From assembly GCF_000003855.2 (NCBI RefSeq), contig NW_003101660.1:626774-690773 (forward strand): 64,000 bases of DNA, in the 5' to 3' direction. Below the pieces are notes generated by a model. That model was not told the origin of the DNA. It did not search any database and saw nothing but the letters and a program-made list of their open reading frames with translations. Both the position numbers and the translations under genes were made by a program. The stretch comes from Blastomyces gilchristii SLH14081 (lineage: Eukaryota; Ascomycota; Eurotiomycetes; Onygenales; Ajellomycetaceae). The stretch's first letter is position 1, and every line of letters begins with the position of its first letter. This document shows positions 13,348 through 27,197 of this stretch, piece after piece.

Positions 13348-13671
13348 TCAGTTGAAGATAGAGACAGTAGTGTCAATGAACTGCAGAAGCACTGCTCTCA
13401 TTATTACATCTTCTTCTTCTTCTTCTTCTACTTCTCTTACAGCTGTGATGATAGTCACTGTATCTTGCAGTGAGATGTTATTTGTTCTACTAATCAGTTC
13501 ATCTATATTCAGTTCTTTCTCTGTCTTCTCTGCTACTGTTGTGATACTGTCTCTTCTCTCAGTCAACACAGTGATATATGATCTCATGTGATCATTTGAA
13601 GAGAAACCTGAAGAGAGCTTGATTTCAAAGACAGTGATTTTAAGAAGCTCAATCTGTAGTTTCTCTCTCAC
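13348..13671 (-). pseudogene. Element B copy of the family-1 extra ORF (N-terminal part)
   Basis: A 107-codon open stretch on the minus strand with an acidic Glu run (around 13405-13430), followed by the segment MRAVLLQFIDTT. It matches the start of the element A ORF and extends further upstream, which suggests the original ORF began before the Met seen at 5705 in A. A plus-strand Ser-rich open frame over the same place (13295-13591) is the complement of the Glu run and is not credible. Function unknown. Confidence 0.45.
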
Positions 13672-14739
13672 AGCACATCTGAGCTCTGTTTAAGATGCTG
13701 CTGAGTTGAGTTCACAGAATACTGCAGTTTCTTTATCTTCTCTCTGTAAGAAGACTTCAGTGCAGTCTCTGACTGATATTATTACTTATCTACACTACAC
13801 TAAGCAGCTGAAGAAGAAGAAGATCTTATATATCTATCTCTTCTCTCACTTCTGTTATTTTCATTATATCTGTAACAATAACTTCTATCTTTCTGTAAGT
13901 ATTATCTACTCTATAAGAAGATGTCATATCAGCTCTGATAAGAAGTTCAGATACTTAAGCAGTATAGAGTGAGAGTCTCAGAACTTTAAGTATTAATAAA
14001 TTCTGTTAAGACTGAGAAGATTCTTCTTACTCATCTATAAAAGAAGATGAAAGTATGAATCTCTGAGATAAAAAAATATCTCAGAATAACTAATCTTAAG
14101 AAGAGATTAATCAGTACTGTTATTAAAAGCACTGCAGAGATTAATCACTGATTGAAGAGAATCTCACTTCAGTTAAAGCAGATGACTGAGATGTTTTATA
14201 AGTTAATAAATTGATAATTTCAGTATCTCTTATACTCTTCTATAGCATGCATGCTCTTCTGTAGCATGCTTCTCTGCAGTATCACAGTACCAACTTCTCA
14301 GCAGATAAAGATATCAGTGTCAGAGACTTTAACAGTGAAGAATGAGTTTAATGAGAGTATAATTATTAATAAGTAGACTCTGAGATTTCTTCTTTTTACT
14401 TTTTCAGCAGACTGCAGTCTCATTAGAATAGCAGCAGTCTGCAGATCAATAATATTAATCTTTTTATTAATTTCAAATATCTCTTTTCTCTAACTGCTTC
14501 AGAAATTTTACACTTGTATAGTCTTATTAAACTTCTAAAAAACTCTTTAAGAGAAAATAGAAGAAGAGTGTTACAGAGCTTATAAGATACTGACTTATCA
14601 TTATAAGATTATCTCTAAAAAAACTCTTTGAGAAAAAATGAGAAGTTTTAAACAGTATTTCTTACTTAACATCTCTGATATATAATAAGATAATCTCTAC
14701 TAGCTATCTCATAGCTTATAATCTCTTTCTCAGCATTTT

Positions 14740-17700
14740 TCAAATGCTCAAGCAATTCTCATGAATTCTCTGATAATAAATAATCTTCTCATTTAATAAG
14801 ATATTAAAGCTTATTATAATATATTCACTTATTCAATATTTTCTTTATAAGATATTCAGTATCATTTTCAATCTTAATATTATTCAGTTAAGATGACTTC
14901 ATCTCAGAACATTGTTTATAGAACTTTAAATAGAAAATATGAAAAATAGAATAAATTGATTTTAATTCTGTAAGTAATTTCAACTTATATATCTGCTTAT
15001 TTATCACTCTTATTACTGAGAAAGATTCTAGTTATCACTCACTAAGCTTCTTATATAGTCTTATTATCTTGATATTCTTTGCTGAAAGTAGTACTTGATT
15101 CTCTATTAAGAACTTCATTAAAAGATGTTTTTAATTATAGTATTTCATCTGCTGCTTCTGAGTGTAGTGAATACTTTTCACTATCTTCTCATGAATTTTA
15201 TTCAAAAGTTTCAATCTCACTTTTACTTTTAATACTGAGAGATACTCTGTTCTCTGTATCTATTCAATATTCTGACTGTCTATCTTCTTCTTTAAAATGT
15301 TATCTGTGATGTCACTGAGTAATGAAGAATTATATTTATAATAAGTATAGAAAGAAGATATCTTTAAAATTATATTCTTTACATTATTATATATGAATTC
15401 AGTGATTAGAAGATGTTTAAGTCAATTATTCTGATAATATAAATAGAACACTTAAAGATGCTGTTTTAGTATCTGATTCTGATATTCAGTCTGATCATCT
15501 GTCTACAGATGAAATGCAGTACTGAGAAGATATCTTATTATAAAATAATAATAAAAAGCTGATCAGTATTTACTGATGAAGAGAAATTCTTAATCTATTA
15601 TCAATGATTTCAGAGCACTGTGATTATAAATAATAATATCTAAAAATAGATTAGTCAATTCAGAGGCTTTAATCTTTTTATAAATAAAGATATATTTAAT
15701 TATCTTTGTGAAATAATCAATAATGATCAAAATTAAGTTATATTCTTTAACTCTTATCAACTTTGACAGATTAACTATGAAATTCATTGATAGATTCTGT
15801 CATAAGCTCTTTGAAATAGACAGTGATATCAACTCACTGTATTACTTATACTGCAGAATCTTTATTCTTTAATAGATATTATAAGTCTTAATATACTCTT
15901 TAATATCTGTCTGAAGTTTGTTTTAAATATATTTATATTTTAAAAGCTTCTCAGTCTTCTCTAATTCAAAGTGTTCTGTATGAGAATTATTATAATAAAT
16001 TCTCAATAACTTCTGACACACTGCTCTACTATAAGAAATAAAGACTGAATTATTCAGCAGTAGAAGTTTATATTCTTTTAGTTATTAGTGACTTAGTTCT
16101 TTAACAGCACTGTCTTACTCAGAGTCTATCTCTTTCAAGTTTAAACTGAATTCTTTCTTCTTCAACTTCTGAATTTAAGCTGCAGTAGAGATATCTCTCT
16201 TCTATAATTTATCAATGAATTTTAAAAGTAGTTAAGTTAAAAGATTATAGACTATTTCATTCTTTATCAATTAAATAATTATAAGATATAATATAAGAAG
16301 CTTATAATCTTCAGTATTAGTTCTCTACAGAGACTCAGGTTTTCTTTCATCTTCTATACTGAGTCACACAGCTGTCTTATCAGCACTGTTCTCAAGCTTC
16401 AGAGAATCTTAATTCTCTACAGTCAGCTTCTTCTGCAGTGATAACAGAGATTCTTTTATAGAATTCTTCTTTATATCAATAATATTATAATCAGACTGTC
16501 TAGATAATATATCAGCAGAATTAAGCTAATCTGAACAGTATCAGATATAGAAATCATACTCTGAAAGCAGCTCTACTCATCTGACTTAACATTCTATCAA
16601 GCTCTTTATTGTCAAGAAGTAATGTAGATTTATATAATCAGTGAGAACTTACACTGAATACTTATTATTTTGAAGATAATGTCATCAGATCTTAAAGAAT
16701 TCAACAATTGTTAATATCTTTTAATCATGAGTATTATATCTTCTCTGTATGAGTGATAACTTCTTGAAGAAGAAGATCACTGATCTTTATTCACAGTGTC
16801 TTATAGACTCTGTGAAAAAGTCTTCTCTTACAGACATTTCATTATCTGTATTCTTAGAAGTAATTATTCTCTGATTCTTTCAACATTAAAAGATCTCTGA
16901 TATCAACTGTAAAAAGATTTCACAGATCTCATTCTCAGATATATCAGTCTCACACTGACTGAGTAAGTCAGAGTTAAAGTGATTCAGTATTGTAATATCT
17001 GTAAAAGCTTATTTCAATTCTGTAAACATCTGTATAATGTCTTGAATAAGAATAAACAGTTCTGTTTTTCTATCTTTCACACTTCTCTTTAACAGATCTG
17101 TAAGAGAGACAGTAATCTGTGAATATATATAGATAAATTATCTGTAGAAATTTGCAAATTCTAGAAACATCTGCATCTCACAGTATATTCACAGTGTCAG
17201 TCAGTTCTTAATGATGAAGACCTGACTTCTGTTTATTAAAATGCTGTTCATCTTAATAATATAATCTAAGAAATCAATCTTCTACATATAGAACAAGTAT
17301 TTTTCAGTGTTTATATAGAGTTAATACTGTCTCAAGTAGACTGGCCGCTGAGATTATGAATTTCACATTTGATCTCATTTGGTCTGATCTCATACATTTC
17401 TTGGCGTGAATCCCGCTGGGACTGGCTATCAAAAAAACATGTAAAGTGACTATATATCAGATCTTAAAATGAAACCATGACTTGAAAAAAATGAGAAAGT
17501 GGTTCCATTTGATCCCATTTAGTCTCATTCTTGGCATAAAGTTACTATTTTTAGACATTTTAAGGTTTTTTTTAGACTATTTTTAATTTTTTAAAAAGTA
17601 ACGCTTTTTGGTAACACTCAAATGAGATTTAAAGTTATTTAAAGTAATAAAAATAATTTAAATTGAGAAGTAGAAATCATGATCTCATTTGAAAAATGTG

Positions 17701-20110
17701 ACAAGAGTAGACAGTAAGTCTCACTGGGACAGTATGAGACTACTATCTAATGTTAAAACTGTGTAATGAGATCAGTCGAATTGGTAATGAAACTATCAAA
17801 AAATCTGGTTCTGGTTTCAGACACGGTCACACGGTCAGTCTAGTCTTAAGCAACTCAACACTTCTTAAACATAAGTATCATGTTCTTTCTCTATTTTTAA
17901 GAAGATTAGAATGTTGTTCAGATATACTATGCAGAAGATGTTAACAAGGTCTCACAGTATCTCATTTATATAGATCTAAAAGATGACTGAAGTATTATAA
18001 AGACTAAAAGATAAAACAAGATATTCAAAATTACTGTATTTGATATGAAAAGCTGTTTTTCAAATATTGTCTTTATTAACTCTGATTTCATAATAGATAT
18101 TCTGTATATCAATCTTTATGAATATCTTTACTTCAGATAATTAATTAATCATCTCATTAATTAATGATAATGAATAGTGATTCTTAACTGTTATCTTATT
18201 GAGATCTCTGTAGTCTATGCATAGATATAGTCTACTGTCTTTCTTAAGTATAAAGAGTATAGACATCTCTGCTAAACTCTTTGATAAATATATTCAGTTC
18301 TTTGATTACACTTCTTCAAGATATTTGCACAGAATATTCAATTTCTTTATAGATAAGTTATAAAGAGATCTGTACAGTGCTGTTGCACTGTTCTCAAGAT
18401 AAATCTTATATTATATCTTGATATTGAGAAACTTCACTGCTTTTCTTTCTGAAAAGATATTCTTATAATCTGTAAAGAGATATTATATATATCTGTCTTT
18501 AATGATAAATACTACTGCTAATCTTACAGTGAGAGTGATAACTTTTTCATTTATTCTCAAGTCTCAGTCATCTGCTATATAGTATATTAACTCTATCTTT
18601 TTCTCAAGATTCTTCTGATGAAACTCTTCAGATTTCTCTATTACTGTCTCTTTATCAGTGAGATGATATTATCACATCTAAGTGACTCAGTCAATGAGAG
18701 AATTGTTTTCTCTCAATTATAGAAGATCTAGAATAACATTCTTATCTATGATATTAACTGTATGAAGAAGCAGACTGCTTTTCTTAAAGATTTCTTCTAA
18801 ATCTATAATCACATACTTTGCTTAAATTATATTAAAATAATAATATTTCATTTTATTAATAAATTTTATATAATCTGACAGATCTATCTTCTTTCAATTC
18901 TTTATTAAAGAAAAGAAATAGAATATGAAGTTAGTATTTATCTCAGAGTTGAGTAGATATCTCACTGATATCTTCTTATTCAGAGTATGTATTATAATTG
19001 TAATATAAACTTGAAGATATGAGAATTATTAATTCTTCATTTCTTTCTCTTCTTTATCTTCTATGAATACATTTATCAGAAGAGAAGTTAACTTTGAGAA
19101 GATATCTTCTCAGTTTCTTCTCTTCTTCAGTTTCTTATAATCACTGATATAGTAATTATCAGCTCTGCAGTTAAAATAGAGATCTTTATTAAATCTTTTT
19201 TAACATTTCTTTACAGTGAGTGAAGAATTAGAATACTTGAAATTCTTCTTTACTTTCTCTACACTGAAGCTGTCACAGTATTATTTAGATTCTATCATTG
19301 ATTACTTAGAAGAAATCTTATTAATCTTTTTCTTAAAGAATTAATTATTCAAATAGATTCAGAAAGCCAGATTAACAAGCTCAGTGTAATTAGTTAATAA
19401 ACTCTGATACTGTGATATCATTATCTGTATCTTATGAGTCAGCTTCATGAGATAAAGCTATATCTTTAATTGATTCAAATCATCAGTTAATTTCTCTCAA
19501 TATTCTTCAAATCTTATATTGAAATCAGAAGAATTCTCATCATCTTATTAATATAATAAGTTAAATCACTATGTTACTATGAAGCTACAGTTACAGTGAT
19601 CTTTAATTTAATTCAGTAGAAAGTTCTTGAATTCTTCTTAAGTTATTACAGTATCAGTATGCTTAAGCTCTCTCTTCTTAATAACTCAAGTAGTCACAGA
19701 GATGTCTTCAAGAAGATTGACAGTGTATATTACTCATATCTTATAAGTATTATACTGACTCAGATTAAGGCAGAATTTTCATTCAAAAGTATAGATAAAG
19801 CTGTGAAATTCAGATAATATATTTTTCTTATATCTTGAAGAATCTCTGATCTTAATCTCTCTATCTTTATAATAGACATAGGTGTGTAGAGGCTGTGACA
19901 GTAATAGAGCAGTTGAAGAACTTATATCAAAGTATGCAGTGAGTTCAGAAATCTCAGATTTCTATCAGAGTAGAGATATACACACTCTAGAGAATAATGT
20001 AGAGTTTTTTCCAGAGAATGAGATCAGATTAGTCTCAGTATAGATGCATGAGATTATATCAGTCTGTTAAAGCTTGACTGATTCAAACTTATAATCAGAT
20101 TAAGTGATTT
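14740..20110 (-). pseudogene. Element B gag-pol remnant
   Basis: Minus-strand order: gag knuckle at about 19140-19190 (Y-x2-C-x4-Y-x4-Y), RT with its catalytic box read as YLNNILIF at about 17890-17920, MITE insertion at 17337-17842, integrase core open at 15590-15787 with LIIIDYF, and a chromodomain-like end at about 14740-14820. The integrase keeps the first catalytic Asp that A and C have lost, while RT has lost both. This shows that each copy was mutated independently. Not functional. Confidence 0.8.
17337..17842. mobile_element. MITE copy 2 (506 bp), inserted in element B
   Basis: The reverse complement of MITE copy 1, also exactly 506 bp. It is flanked by GTCTCAAG at 17329-17336 and GTCTTAAG at 17843-17850, an 8-bp duplication with one C-to-T difference. 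Element C carries the empty site GTCTCAAG once at about 24526-24533. It is less mutated than its host, keeping for example CCCGCTGGGACTGG near its left end. Confidence 0.9.
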
Positions 20111-20114
20111 AAAT

Positions 20115-20647
20115 TGTAATATAATAGAACTGAAGCAGTGACTAGTTAGTAGTATTATATAGAGATAGTTGTTTAAGAAGTTATATAAGTGAGCTTAACT
20201 ATCTTGCTTAAATAGTGAGCTCATAGACTACAGAGTTATTATGAGAATATCACAGATATAATACTTAGTATACTAAGAAGATTATATGAGAAACATAGTA
20301 ACTCTTGTATATATTTCAGTAGAAGAAAAATGAATCACTAGCTTCTTTGATAAGAAGTCAGCATCTAATTATTCTATATAGATAATAAGCAGATACTCTT
20401 CTCTCATTCTATAAGTAAGAATAGTCAGAGTAATACCTCAGCAGTATCTCACTGTCAAGAAAGAGTAATCTACTGACCTCATATAGAAGTGAGGTTCTTA
20501 TATTTATCAATCAGATCTTTCTATGATATATCTGAATGATATCATAGAGTGATTGAAAACCAGTTCAGACAGAATGAAATCATCCGCATGGAAGTGATGA
20601 GCCGTGTGGAACCGCAGCGGGGCCTTGACGCGGCCGGGAGCGTGACA
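20115..20647 (+). repeat. Right LTR of element B (533 bp)
   Basis: The inner start TGTAATATAATAG is fully mutated, while the outer end (about 20580-20647) is unmutated and rich in CpG and CpC, ending GCGTGACA. As B is on the minus strand this is the 5' LTR. Confidence 0.92.
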
Positions 20648-21939
20648 ATCTTACAGTGAGATATCATTTCTTCTGCTGATTGATTTATCTATATCTGATT
20701 CTTTCTCTATCTCTCTCACTACTGTTGTAACACTGCTCTTTCTCTCAGTTAATATAATAATGTATGACTCTGTGTGATCATTCAGAGAGAATCTCAGAGA
20801 GAGAGCTTGATTTCAGAAACAGTGACTCTGAGAAGCTTAATTTATAGTTCTTCTTCTATGATATATCTGAGCCCTGCTTAAAATACTACTGAGTTAAGTT
20901 CACAGAGTTCTGCAGTTTCTTTATCTTCTCTCTGTGAAGAGACTCTGATATAATCTCTGATCAGTATTATTACATGTCTGTACTGTACTAAGCAGCTGAA
21001 GAAAGAGAGGATTTTATATATCTATCTCTTCTTTTACTTCTGTTATTTCTGTTATATCTGTAATAATAACTTCTATCTCTCTGTAAGTATTATCTACTCA
21101 TAAGAAGATATTGTATCAGTTCTGATAAGAAGCTTAGATGCTCAAGTAGTACAGAGTAAAAGTCTTAGAGCTTCAAGTATTGATAGATTCTATTAAGACT
21201 GAGAAGATTTCTCTTACTCATCTGTAAAAGAAGATGAAAGTGTGAATCTCTGAGATGAAAAAACATCTTAGAATAACTAGTCTTAAAAAGAAGTTAGTCA
21301 GTACTGCTGTTAAAAGTGCTGCAGAGATTAATTAATAATTAGAGAGAATCTCACTTCAGTTAAAGCAGATAACTGAGATACTTTATAAGTTGATAAGTTA
21401 ATAATTTCAGTATCTCTTATACTCTTTATATATGTTCTTCTATAGTATACTTCTCTGCAGCACTGCAGCACTGCAGCACTAACTTCTCAGCAGATAAAGA
21501 TACTAATACTAAAGATTTCAATGATAAAGAATGAGTTTAATGAGAGTATAATTATTAATAAGTAGACTCTGAGATTCTCTCTTTTTACTTTTTTAACAGG
21601 CTGTGATCTCATTAGAATAGCAGTGATCTGCAGATTAATAATATTAATCTTTTTATTAGTTTTAAATATCTCTTTTCTCTAACTGCTTTAGAAGTTTTAC
21701 ACTTATATAGTCTTATTAAACTTTTAAAAAATTCTTTGAGAGAAAATAGAAGAAGAGTGTTATAGAGCTTATAAGATATCAGCTTATTACTGTAAGATTA
21801 TCTCTAAAAAAATCCTTTAAGAAAAAATAAGAAGTTTTAAGCAGTATTTCTTATTTAACATCTTTAATATATAATAGAGTAATCTCTACTAGCTGTCTCA
21901 TAGCTTACAATCTCTTTCTCAGTATTTTTCAAATACTCA
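20648..21939 (-). other. Element C internal 3' region (post-chromodomain)
   Basis: Matches element A 4500-5700 and element B 13450-14740. It begins with the B duplication ATCTT and contains the N-terminal part of the family-1 extra ORF, cut off by B. No recognised domain. Confidence 0.6.
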
Positions 21940-24900
21940 AGTCATTCTCATGAATTCTCTGATAATAAATAATCTTTTTATTTTATAAGATATTGAAGCT
22001 TACTGTAATATAGTTATTTATTCAATATTTTCTTTATAAAATATTCAGTATCATTCTTGATTTTAATATTACTCAGCTGAGACAGCTTCACTTCAGAGTA
22101 TTGCTTATAGAGCTTTAAATAGAAAATGTAAAAAACAGAATGAATTGATTTCAATTCTGAGAATAATTTCAACTTATATATCTGTTTACTCATTACTTTT
22201 ATTACTAAGAAAGATTCTAGTTATCACTTACTAAGCTTCTTACACAGTCTTATTATCTTGATATTCTTTGTTAAAAGTAGTACTTGATCCTCTATTAAGA
22301 ACTTTATTAAAAGATATTTTTAATTATAGTATTCTGTCTACTACTTCTGAGTACAGTGAATACTTTTCACTGTCTTCTTATGAATTTTATTTAAAAGTTT
22401 CAATCTTACTTTTACTTCTAATACTGAGAAATACTCTGTTCTCTGTATCTATTTAATATTCTAACTATCTATTTCTCTCTTTAAAACATTGTCTGTGATG
22501 TCACTGAGTAATGAAGAATTATATTTATAATAAGTATAGAAAGAAGATATCTTTAAGATTGCATTCTTTGTATTATTATATATAAATTCAGTGATTAGAA
22601 GATGTTTGAGTTAATTATTCTGATAATATAAATAGAATACTTGAAGATACTATTCTAGTATCTAGTTCTGATATTCAGTCTGATTATCTATCTATGAATG
22701 AAATACAGTACTGAGAAGACATCTTATTATAAGATAATAGTAAAAAGTCAATCAGTATTTACTGATAAAGAGGAATTCTCAATCTATTATTAATGATTTC
22801 AGAGCACTGTGATTATAAATAATAATATTTAAAAATAGATCAGTTAATTCAGAAGCTTTAATCTTTTTATAAGTAGAAATATATTTAATTATCTTTATAA
22901 AGTGATTAATAATAATCAAAATTAAGTTATATTCTTTGACTCTTATCAACTTCAGCAGATTAACTATGAAATTCATTAATAGATTCTATTATAAGTTCTT
23001 TAAAATAGACAGTGATATCAACTCACTGTATTACTTATACTACAGAATCTTTATTCTTTAATAGATATTATAGATCTTAATATACTCTTTAACATCTATC
23101 TGAAGCTTGTTTTAAATATATTTATATTTTAGAAGCTTCTTAGTCTTCTCTAATCTAAAGTGCTCTGCATGAGAATTATTATAATAAATTCTTAATAACT
23201 TCTAATATACTGCTCTGCTATAAGAGATAAAGACTGAATTATTCAGTAGTAGAAGTTTATATTCTTCTAGTTATCAGTAACTTAATTTCTTAGCAGTATT
23301 ACTTCACTCAAAGTCTATCTCTTTTAAGTTTAAACTGAATTCTTTCTTCTTCAATTTCTGAATTCAAGCTGCAGTAGAGATATCTCTCTTCTGTAATTTA
23401 TTAATAAATTTTAAAAGTAGTCAGATTAAAAGATTGTAGACTGTTTCATTCTTTATTAATTCAATAATAGTAAGATATGATATGAGAAGCTTATAATCTT
23501 CAGTGTCAGTTCTCTGCAGAGATCTGAGTTTTCTTTTATCTTCTATACTGAATTATACAGCTGTCTTATCAGCACTGTTCTCAAGCTTCAGAGAACTTTA
23601 ATTCTCTGCAGTCAGCTTCTTTTACAGTGATGACAGAGATTCTTTTATAGAATTCTTCTCTATATTAATAATATTATAATTGAGCTGTTTAAACAGTGTA
23701 TTAGTGAGATTCAGCTGATCTGAATAGTATCAGATATAGAAATTATACTCTAAAAGCAGCTTCACTCATCTGACTTAATATTCTGTCAAACTCTTTGTTA
23801 TCAAGAAGTAACACAGATTTATATAATTAGTGAGAACTTACACTGAGTACTTACTACTCTGAAGATAATATTATCAGATCTTAAAGAATTTAATAATTAC
23901 TAATATCTCTTAATTATGAATATTATATCTTCTCTGTATAAGTGATAACTTCTTGAAGAAGAAGATCACTGATCTTTATTCACAGTATCTTATAGACTCT
24001 GTAAAAAAGTCTTCTCTTACAGATATTTCATTATCTATATTCTCAGAGATAATTATTCTCTGATTCTTTTAATGTTGAAAAGCCTTCAGTGTCAACTGTG
24101 AAAAGATTTCATAGATCTTATTCTCAGATATATCAGTCTCACACTGACTGAGTAAGTCAGAATTAAAGTGATTCAGTATTATAATATCTATAAAAGCTTA
24201 TTTTAATTCTACAAATATCTACACAGTATCTTGAGTGAGAGTAAATAGTTTTATTTTTCTGTCTTTCATACTTCTCTTTAACAGATCTGTAAGAGAGACA
24301 GTAATCTGTGAATATGTATAGATGAATTATCTATAGAAATTTATAAATTCTAGAAATATCTACATCTCACAGTATATCTGCAGCACTGATCAGTTCTCAA
24401 TAATAAAGACTCAGCTTCTATTTATTAAAATGCTGTTCATCTTAATAATATAATCTAAGAAATCAATCTTCTGTATGTAGAACAAGCATTTTTCAGTATT
24501 TATATAGAGTTAATACTGTCTCAAGTGACTTAATACTTCTTAAACATGAGTATCATGTTCTTTCTTTATTTTTAAGAAGATTAGAATGTTATCTAAGTAT
24601 ACTATGTAGAAGACATTGACAAGATTCTACAGTGTCTTATTTATATAGATCTGAAAGATAACTGAAGTATTATAAAGATTAAAAGATAAAATAAGATATT
24701 TAAAGTTATTATACTTGATATGAAAAGCTGTTTTTTAAATAATATCTTTATTAACTCTGATTCTATGATAAATATTCTATATATCAATCTTTATAAATAT
24801 CTTTACTTCAGATAATTAATCAATCATCTCATTAATTAATAGTAATGAATAGTAATTCTTAACTGTTATTTTATTGAGATCTCTGTAGTCTATACATAGA

Positions 24901-25391
24901 TATAGTCTACTATTCTTCTTGAATATAAAGAGTATAGATGTTTCTGCTGAACTCTTTGATAAGTATATTCAGTTCTTTGATTACACTTTCTCAAGATATT
25001 TATACAGAACATTTAATTTCTTTACAGACAAGTTATAAAGAGATCTGTACAGTACTGTTATATCATCTTTAAGATAAATCTTATATTATATCTTAATATC
25101 AGAAAACTTCACTACTTCTCTTTCTGAAAAGACATTCTTATAATCTGTAAAGAGACATTGTATTCATCTATCTTTAATAATAAATACTGCTGCTAATCTT
25201 GTAGTGAGAGTAATAACTTCTTCATCTATTTTCAAGTCTCAGTCATCTGTTATATAGTATATTGATTCTATCTTTTTCTCAAGATTCTTTTAATGAAACT
25301 CTTCAGATTTCTCTATCACTGTCTCTTTATTAGTTATTATTATTATTATTCTTCAATTATAGATGTATGCAGTCAGAGACTATGACATCTA

Positions 25392-25414
25392 CCTGAGAAC
25401 TTTTAGTTCTCAGG
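25392..25414 (-). other. 3' UTR stem-loop of LINE copy 1
   Basis: A perfect 10-bp stem (CCTGAGAACT / AGTTCTCAGG) with a 3-base loop, about 60 bases from the (AAT)n tail. The same hairpin is kept in the second LINE copy at 38207-38229. It may be the RNA structure recognised by the LINE reverse transcriptase; that role is an inference. Confidence 0.6.
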
Positions 25415-25704
25415 GTTTTTCCTATATCTGTAAAGTTAACTATTATACATTCATCAATTTCAGATATGCAAAATCAGAAAATTCTAGCCCAGAATACAAA
25501 AACTGTTTACAAATTGCAGTGTTTTAACATCATCTCATACTTTGAAATCATTTGACAATATCATGACAAAGGAAAAGAGAACACAGTCTTAAAGATAGAC
25601 ATATTAAATAGATAGACAGAAAGAAATTGAAATGAAAAGATAAAATAAAGAAAGACTGTAACAAAACAAATTATTAAAAGATAGTATATAGCTGTTTTAA
25701 CAGA

Positions 25705-27197
25705 CTATATCTGGTTGATTTCCTCCTCTTCATATTCGGATAATTCTGAATTTAGCCATTTTCTTGTAGCTGCTTGAGTTTCTGATAGAAAGTCTATTAA
25801 GTATTTAATTCCTGTCTCAGTTGAGAATAAGAATCTCATATTTAATTGATTTAGATCATACTTCTCTTTCAATCTGGCTCTGAGACTATTGTATAATGCA
25901 CAGTGCATTACAATATGCTCAGAATTCTCATTTGTATTGCAGAATGAGCATTCTATTGAGTCAAATCTATCATCAAATCTTTGTATATAAGATTTAAAAT
26001 AGCCATGTCCTAGTTTCAGCTGTATTATAGATGAGAATATTTTCTTTTTACATTTAATTGAACAAGATTTCCACTTGGGTTTTGTTTCAAATCTTGAATA
26101 ATGTATACTCTTCTTTTGTTTCTGCCAGCTTTCATTTCACTTGTCTAAACAAGATTCTTTTATTTTTCTCTTTATAAAAGACCAGGACACAATTTTTTGA
26201 ATAGATCTGCTTAATTCTGCACCCTTTTTTGCAGCTGAATCAGTCAATTCATTGTCATGAATATTCATATGAGCAGGAACTCAGTGCAGATGAATTATCA
26301 GCTTTGATGTTCTTCTCTTTTGAATTTTCAAAATAGAGTTTAAGATCAGTTCAAGATTCATTTGATTATTATGAATCTGACTATTTCTAAGTCTTTTTAA
26401 AGCAGCTTGACTATCAGAGAATATTTATGCCTCTTTCAAACAATTTCCTCTTTTATGAGATTTTATTTTAATGAGTTTGAAAGCTTTCACTATTGCAAAT
26501 AGTTCAGCATCAAAGACTTCACATTCAGAGCCTAGATTTCAGAAATCTGAGATAAAATTGATATTATCTTCAGTATAAGCAATGCCTGCACCTAATCTAT
26601 TCAAGTTCTCATTTTTTGAGTCATCTGAATAAATCAGAATAGAGTTCTTTATATTGATTGTAGAAATTCTCTTCAAATGCTGTTCATATTCTTTCTCTTT
26701 TGATAGTTCACTTATTTATAAGTCTATAAGAGATTCAAGCTTTTCTCTCCAGAGAGATAACTTCTCATGATCAACTTTTTCAACATTTAAAGAAGAAAAT
26801 TGATTTTTAATCAGAGAGCATAGTCTGTACAGTTGAGAAGGCATTTTCTTTGAAGAATTATTTTCATTTCAATCAAGAAATCTATTCCAATCCAGTTCAT
26901 TTCCAGAGTTAATTGATGGAAATGAAGGAGAGACTCTTTCTCTGATTATATGATTTGAGCTCATCTTTACAACTCTCAGAGCATAGTTCATACAGGCCTT
27001 TTCAAATCTAATAGCAGGAGGAGGAATTGAAGCTTCAATTTTCATTACTTTAATAGAAGATGATTTGAATACTTTCAGAATTCTTCTCAAGGCTCTGTTT
27101 TGCAGACTTTGAAAGAGTTCAGTGAAATTCCCTTGATTATTCCATCAAACTTGAACTTCATAATCAGCTACTGATGTAATACAGGCTATATATAACA
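25705..27197 (-). pseudogene. LINE copy 1 ORF2 fragment (end of RT, RNase H, C-terminal zinc motif)
   Basis: Minus-strand fragment covering the RT C-terminus, the RNase H domain and the Cys/His tail. Open pieces lie at 26869-27090 and 25705-25908. The tail keeps the His of the CxxC...EHIVMHC motif, which is Tyr in the long copy. The protein ends EEEEINQI, with the TAG at the same place as in the long copy, supporting 25705 as the true stop. The N-terminus is lost by truncation. Confidence 0.85.

Larger units (their letters stand above)
12301..20647 (-). mobile_element. Element B: complete Ty3/gypsy LTR retrotransposon (family 1), inserted in C
   Basis: Two LTRs of 533 bp (12301-12833 and 20115-20647) share the same small deletion relative to the 544-bp LTRs of A and C. 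The 5-bp direct repeat ATCTT flanks the element at 12296-12300 and 20648-20652. The interrupted host sequence is element C's extra ORF; B carries the uninterrupted equivalent at about 13455. Pol is on the minus strand. A MITE (17337-17842) lies within RT. All coding is decayed. Confidence 0.93.
25335..27197 (-). mobile_element. 5'-truncated non-LTR retrotransposon (LINE copy 1), inserted in element C
   Basis: Minus-strand copy of the last 1.86 kb of the long LINE at 30607-38289. It ends in a (TTA)n run, the reverse of an (AAT)n tail. It is flanked by the 13-bp duplication TCTCTTTATTAGT at 25322-25334 and 27198-27210. Element B has the matching empty site at about 18645. 5' truncation is usual for target-primed reverse transcription. 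It is clearly less mutated than its host. Confidence 0.95.

Noticed and set aside
13295..13591. Ser-rich plus-strand frame as a gene
   Set aside because: It is the complement of the Glu-rich extra ORF in minus-strand element B; the same applies to 12123-12305 and 5575-5820.
15079..15309. Plus-strand frames repeated in B (15079-15309) and C (22268-22456) as a shared small gene
   Set aside because: They are antisense to the integrase C-terminal region of the same family; similarity only reflects the repeat.
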